From: Hemerocallis citrina
Taxonomy: Eukaryota > Streptophyta > Magnoliopsida > Asparagales > Asphodelaceae
Direction of reading: 5' to 3'
Assembly: GCA_017893485.1 (NCBI GenBank)
Contig: CM030361.1
Location: 139,828,461 to 139,892,460, forward strand
Length of the DNA: 64,000 nucleotides
In this document: in pieces, positions 60,539-64,000 of the stretch
Layout of the letters: each line of letters begins with the position of its first letter
How positions within the stretch are numbered: position 1 is the first letter of the stretch
Notes under the pieces: generated by a model
The model's input: the letters and a program-made list of their open reading frames with translations, nothing else
What the model was told of the DNA's origin: nothing
Database searches by the model: none
Made by a program: the position numbers and the translations under genes

Positions 60539-61720
60539 TATAATGTTTAATTTCTCCTTTTTCTTTCATTCGTTGCAGGTCTGAGCCTGTTGTAGGCTTT
60601 GTCTCCTTTTTCTCTGAGGTTGTTTGTTGGTTTGCTTGAGGCTTTAGGCCTCGTCTTAGCTGCTCCTTTCCCTTGTGTTATGACTTTGGTGGTTCTGGTT
60701 GTTTTTTTTTGGTTGGCTGTTCAATTTGTCGTGGTGGTTACTTTATTTTGAAATGTAGTAGTGACCGCTATTGTCTTTTGGTGGCTTTTCTTCTCAACTT
60801 GAATGTTTCCTTCTTTTTCTAAACACCTGCTATATGTATCTGTGTTTATGTTATCCCATGCTGTGTTTCTTTCTTGTTTTATTCTGCTCGGTGGCCGGAA
60901 TGCAGCACATTTCAGGGCTCGTTTTTGCTGTTCCTTGCCTTTCGGTTTTGGCTTTGGTGGTTCTGGCGGTTTAGTTTGCTCGTCTGTTCATTTTGTGGTT
61001 GCTGTTGCTTTAGTTTGAGATTTAGTTTTTACTGCTTTTGTCTTTAAATGGCTGTCATGCACTACTTGTTTTCTGCCTTCTTGTTCAAAGCTCCTTATAT
61101 GTGTATCTGTGATTCTATTATTATTTGTTTGGCTCTATGGAATGCGGCAGTGGCTTTTACGCCGTTTGAATGCGTTCAGGCCAATCTTATCTTGTAAATC
61201 CTCTTACAGAATTGTGAGAGTGTGTTGTTGCCTTTGTCTTCCTGTTAATTTTTTGGTCTGTTCGCTTGTTGCGATTGCTTTTCGAATCCGGTCTCAGGTG
61301 TTCCTTTTGTACGGGGTTTTCAATCTTTCGCCTGGAGGATTCTCTTTGATCAGTCACTGTTATTTGACCTGATTGCATCGTCGCCATCTTTGGATTGGAT
61401 ACTATGGTCAGCTGAGTTGTTGCACCTGGGGCAGCTTTTTATCACTTCTTATCCTGGTTTGATCCTGTCGTGGCCCCCCTCCTAGCGCTGCCGTCTCTCT
61501 GGGTCCTGAGCTTCTCTTTTGCAGCTTTCTTGTTTGGTTATTGTGTTGTTTTGCCGATGCAATGCTCTCCATTGCTTGGTTTTTTATTCTGTTTCTTTTG
61601 ATGTGTGCTATTAGTTTTACGATATGTAAAATTGGTTCTCGTTGTACATACTTTTTGTTGTTAATATATTTGGCTGGAATCTTATGATTCCATCATCGTT
61701 ATCAAAAAAAAAAAAAAAAA
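60539..61720 (+). other. LINE 3' UTR and poly(A) tail
   Basis: T/G-rich 1.2 kb with two similar segments (about 60770-60850 and 61010-61110, TATGTGTATCTGTG...) and an A17 tail at 61704-61720. No frames. Confidence 0.7.
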
Positions 61721-61734
61721 CTCACTCACAAATT

Positions 61735-62034
61735 GTTATTTCTATATAACTCACTCACAATGTGGATCTCATTCTAATAAAAATTTTTAGTTAGCATCCA
61801 ATAAAAATAGTATAACATTGCATTAAATCTAATGCATTCAAGGTAAAATAATTTTTTTTACCCCTTTATCATTTTAATTGTTCATCTTTCTATAAGGTGG
61901 GAATAATTCTAATTAAGGGGTAAAATAATCTTTATCAAACTAAGGTCGATGCTTAACCCATGTTAAAGTGATTAAAAGTAGTAAAAGTAGTTTTTGGAAT
62001 GACCGTCATATTGTGAGTGAGTTATGGAAATAAC
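61735..62034. mobile_element. MITE, 300 bp, with TIRs containing AACTCACTCACAAT
   Basis: GTTATTTCTATATAACTCACTCACAAT at the left; ATTGTGAGTGAGTTATGGAAATAAC at the right: about 25-bp inverted repeats. The LINE target site just left contains another TATAACTCACTCACAAA, so the LINE landed beside a related end. Confidence 0.78.
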
Positions 62035-62390
62035 CTAAATAAAAAATTTATATGCCTAAGATTATATGAAATAGTAGAAAGTTCCTTTGGATTTCATGGA
62101 GAGATTTTGCCATGCAAGATAACTTCGAAAGATAAGAGGGTCAAAAGGCAAGGCACCATTTTTTAGGACATCCAAAAGACTCCTGAGGAAAATGAGTGTC
62201 CAATTTTCGGCTATAATTTCTGTTAGACAATGTTATAAGTGTTATGCAAGCCTTTTGCGTTTAATTTAGATTTGCAATCTATTTTGCACTCAGGGATTGA
62301 GTGGATAATTTGCACCTGTCGGGTTTGAACAGTTTATTCTCTTCCATTATTTTCTTTTTGTCAGTCTATCTTTGATTCATACTCCTTTAT

Positions 62391-63401
62391 TGTAACACTC
62401 CAGAAATTTAAATGTATTATTTTGAATTATTAAATATTTTTAATTTAATTTATTTGACTATTTCGACTGCTTTGTGAAATTATTATTTTGCACGTGCAAA
62501 ACACGCGTAAATATTATGAAAGAAATATCTTAAAATTTTGTGTCAGTTAATTAGTTTCTCTTACTTAAATGATATGTTTTTATTTTCGGAAATTTTTGAA
62601 TAAGAAAAACTAATTTTGAAATTATTTTGAAAGAAGGGGGACTTTTTTGAAAATAAGCAATTTGAGCCCAAAATTTTGACTTTAATTTTTAAATGGTTGA
62701 ATAAGGGGGGCCGGCCAACCATGAGGATTTAGGGGGGATTAGGAAAATTAATTTTGGAACTAATTGATTGAGATCCTAACTTAATTGATTGGATTTTGTA
62801 AAGAAGTGTTTTATGAGGACTTATTTGCAAAATTCTCCTTGACAAACCTTAATTGTATCTCGGCCTATATTATGAGGGCAGCAAGTTTCAGCCTCCCTCT
62901 TTCTTTTTGATTTTTTGGTGATTCTTGGTGGCTTGGAGAGGTGATCCAATACTTGGAGAAGAAGACTATCACTTTGTATCAATTTTCGTCAAGAAGTGGA
63001 CGTCTCCTCCATCTCTCGTCTTGTTTTTCTCACGAGTATTGTAGTAGCATGCTAGGATTTGATCTTTGCAAATCTATGATTATATTAACATGTAGTGATG
63101 TGGTTTATGAGAAAAATTGTAGAGATACTAATAGATGTAGATTTGTGGATGATATACATGAAAATCTAACCTAGAATGCATTATGACTTATTCATGAATG
63201 ACTGGATGATATTATGCATAAAAGATCAAATTTTATCTTTGGAAATTGATTAAAAGAAACTATATATTGATGTAGAAGTGTAGATCTTGTTGTATAGTGT
63301 TTAGATCCATGTTTAAGAGATTAAAAAGTGAGATCTTTATTAAATATTCACTGTTTTTAGTTAAGAAAATTTTATGAATGAATTGTTGAAAGATTCATGC
63401 A
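62391..63401 (+). repeat. LTR-like sequence, possibly Tekay/Del-type gypsy
   Basis: Begins TGTAACACTCCAGAAATTT, with GGGGGGCCGGCCAACCATGAGG (about 62705) and a TATATTATGAGGGC box (about 62870), a layout typical of plant chromovirus LTRs. No partner LTR, PBS or coding region is in the window. Low certainty. Confidence 0.4.
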
Positions 63402-64000
63402 TGTAGCGCCCTGAATTTCCATAATAGAAATAAGAGACACAAATCCAGAATCTTTACTTCAATGTAATCCAAACACAGTATAAACACAAAGAAGGTTACA
63501 ATATTTCTTTCCAACAGTTCTTTAATACAATGCACAACGAAAAATTATAACACTTTTGATACATCTCAAATGAATAATTAAAGTTCAGTCTTCTCATTGC
63601 TCCAACTTCAAGCCCTGCTAATATACTCACATGCAAATCCTGCAAAATAAACTGAAGAGTGAGCACGTCAGTTGAATGCAACTAACACAATACCATAGTA
63701 ATAGTAACCCTCCAAAGTCTCACATTCACAAACTTGTCACACAACATAAAATAAAACAATGATAAAAGACTAATAAAATCAACAAGTGAAACTACACTAA
63801 ATGAATAAGTGCGTGTCATGAAAAACAAGGGAAATATGCATAAAACCACGTTCAAGAAAACATAATGCACATGATGCTCACTAATGCACACTTGTTCGGA
63901 ATCTGTGCATCACATTTTATACAGGTCTGAGGGCAAGCCCTTAGCGATCACCACATATTAGTGTTCAATCCCTCGCCATGAAAACTACATCAGTAACGAA
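63402..64000. other. Second LTR-like start and unassigned sequence to window end
   Basis: TGTAGCGCCCTGAATTTCC at 63402 resembles a gypsy LTR start. The rest is A-rich with no recognisable gene. Confidence 0.3.

Larger units (their letters stand above)
38738..61720 (+). mobile_element. L1-type LINE, complete but decayed, split by two later insertions
   Basis: ACTCACTCACAAATTGT (38721-38737) recurs directly after the poly(A) tail (about 61720-61736): a 16-17 bp target duplication of target-primed reverse transcription. Order: 5' UTR, zinc-knuckle ORF1, ORF2 with endonuclease, RT and zf-RVT-like Cys region, 3' UTR, A17 tail (61704-61720). A Tat gypsy element (42482-56407) and a solo LTR (57588-58152) interrupt ORF2. 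Removing those, the 129-bp duplication and the 5-bp TSD, the LINE is about 8.3 kb. Frameshifts in both ORFs show it is inactive. Confidence 0.92.

Overview
This is nuclear DNA from a flowering plant with a large, repeat-rich genome. The evidence is a spliced plant gene with canonical GT-AG introns, plant lineages of LTR retrotransposons (Tnt1/Tork-like copia, Tat-type Ty3/gypsy with two RNase H domains), an L1-type LINE, Helitrons, and hAT, PIF/Harbinger, Mutator-type and Stowaway elements. The species cannot be named from the sequence.

The only host gene I can support is on the minus strand, from 25557 (start) to 8477 (stop). It is a PAP2-family lipid phosphate phosphatase, orthologous to Arabidopsis LPPD (a long-chain-base/sphingoid phosphate phosphatase). 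Eight exons join in frame into 410 codons with all three PAP2 catalytic motifs. Intron 3 (about 3.4 kb) and intron 7 (about 11.9 kb) are swollen by transposons, so about 1.2 kb of coding sequence is spread over 17 kb.

Layout. 1-4208: 3' part of a decayed Tork-type copia element, inserted into a PIF/Harbinger transposon (4209 to about 7844) that lies downstream of the host gene. 8477-25557: host gene. Intron 7 holds a degenerate copia element (10494-20140, TSD AGATC); its 5' LTR was hit by an internally deleted gypsy element (14593-19619, TSD CCACA), one of whose LTRs was hit by a 745-bp fold-back (14965-15709). Two small DNA transposons sit inside the copia body. Intron 3 holds a hAT-like element (22349-24994) with another element inside it. 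25.8-38.7 kb: AT-rich and (TA)n DNA, several copies of one Helitron family, a 4.7-kb element with about 413-bp near-identical terminal inverted repeats (28481-33151), a Harbinger-type MITE, a 1.65-kb Mutator-type fold-back with a perfect 10-bp TSD (34703-36349), and Stowaway-like units. 38738-61720: a complete but decayed L1 LINE with poly(A) tail and 16-17 bp TSD, split by a young, apparently coding-competent Tat element (42482-56407) and by a solo LTR of a related family (57588-58152). 61.7-64 kb: a MITE and LTR-like sequence.

The best candidates for something unusual are: (i) the Tat element's antisense locus, a three-exon gene of about 680 codons followed by a second coiled-coil frame that could be joined to it by in-phase splicing; (ii) the 129-bp duplication of LINE sequence flanking that element, far longer than an LTR-element target-site duplication, with six terminal LTR bases missing at the junction; (iii) the two large inverted-repeat elements between 28.4 and 36.4 kb; and (iv) a 3.8-kb Helitron that appears to have acquired internal GC-richer sequence. 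No CRISPR array, rRNA, tRNA or prokaryotic system was seen.
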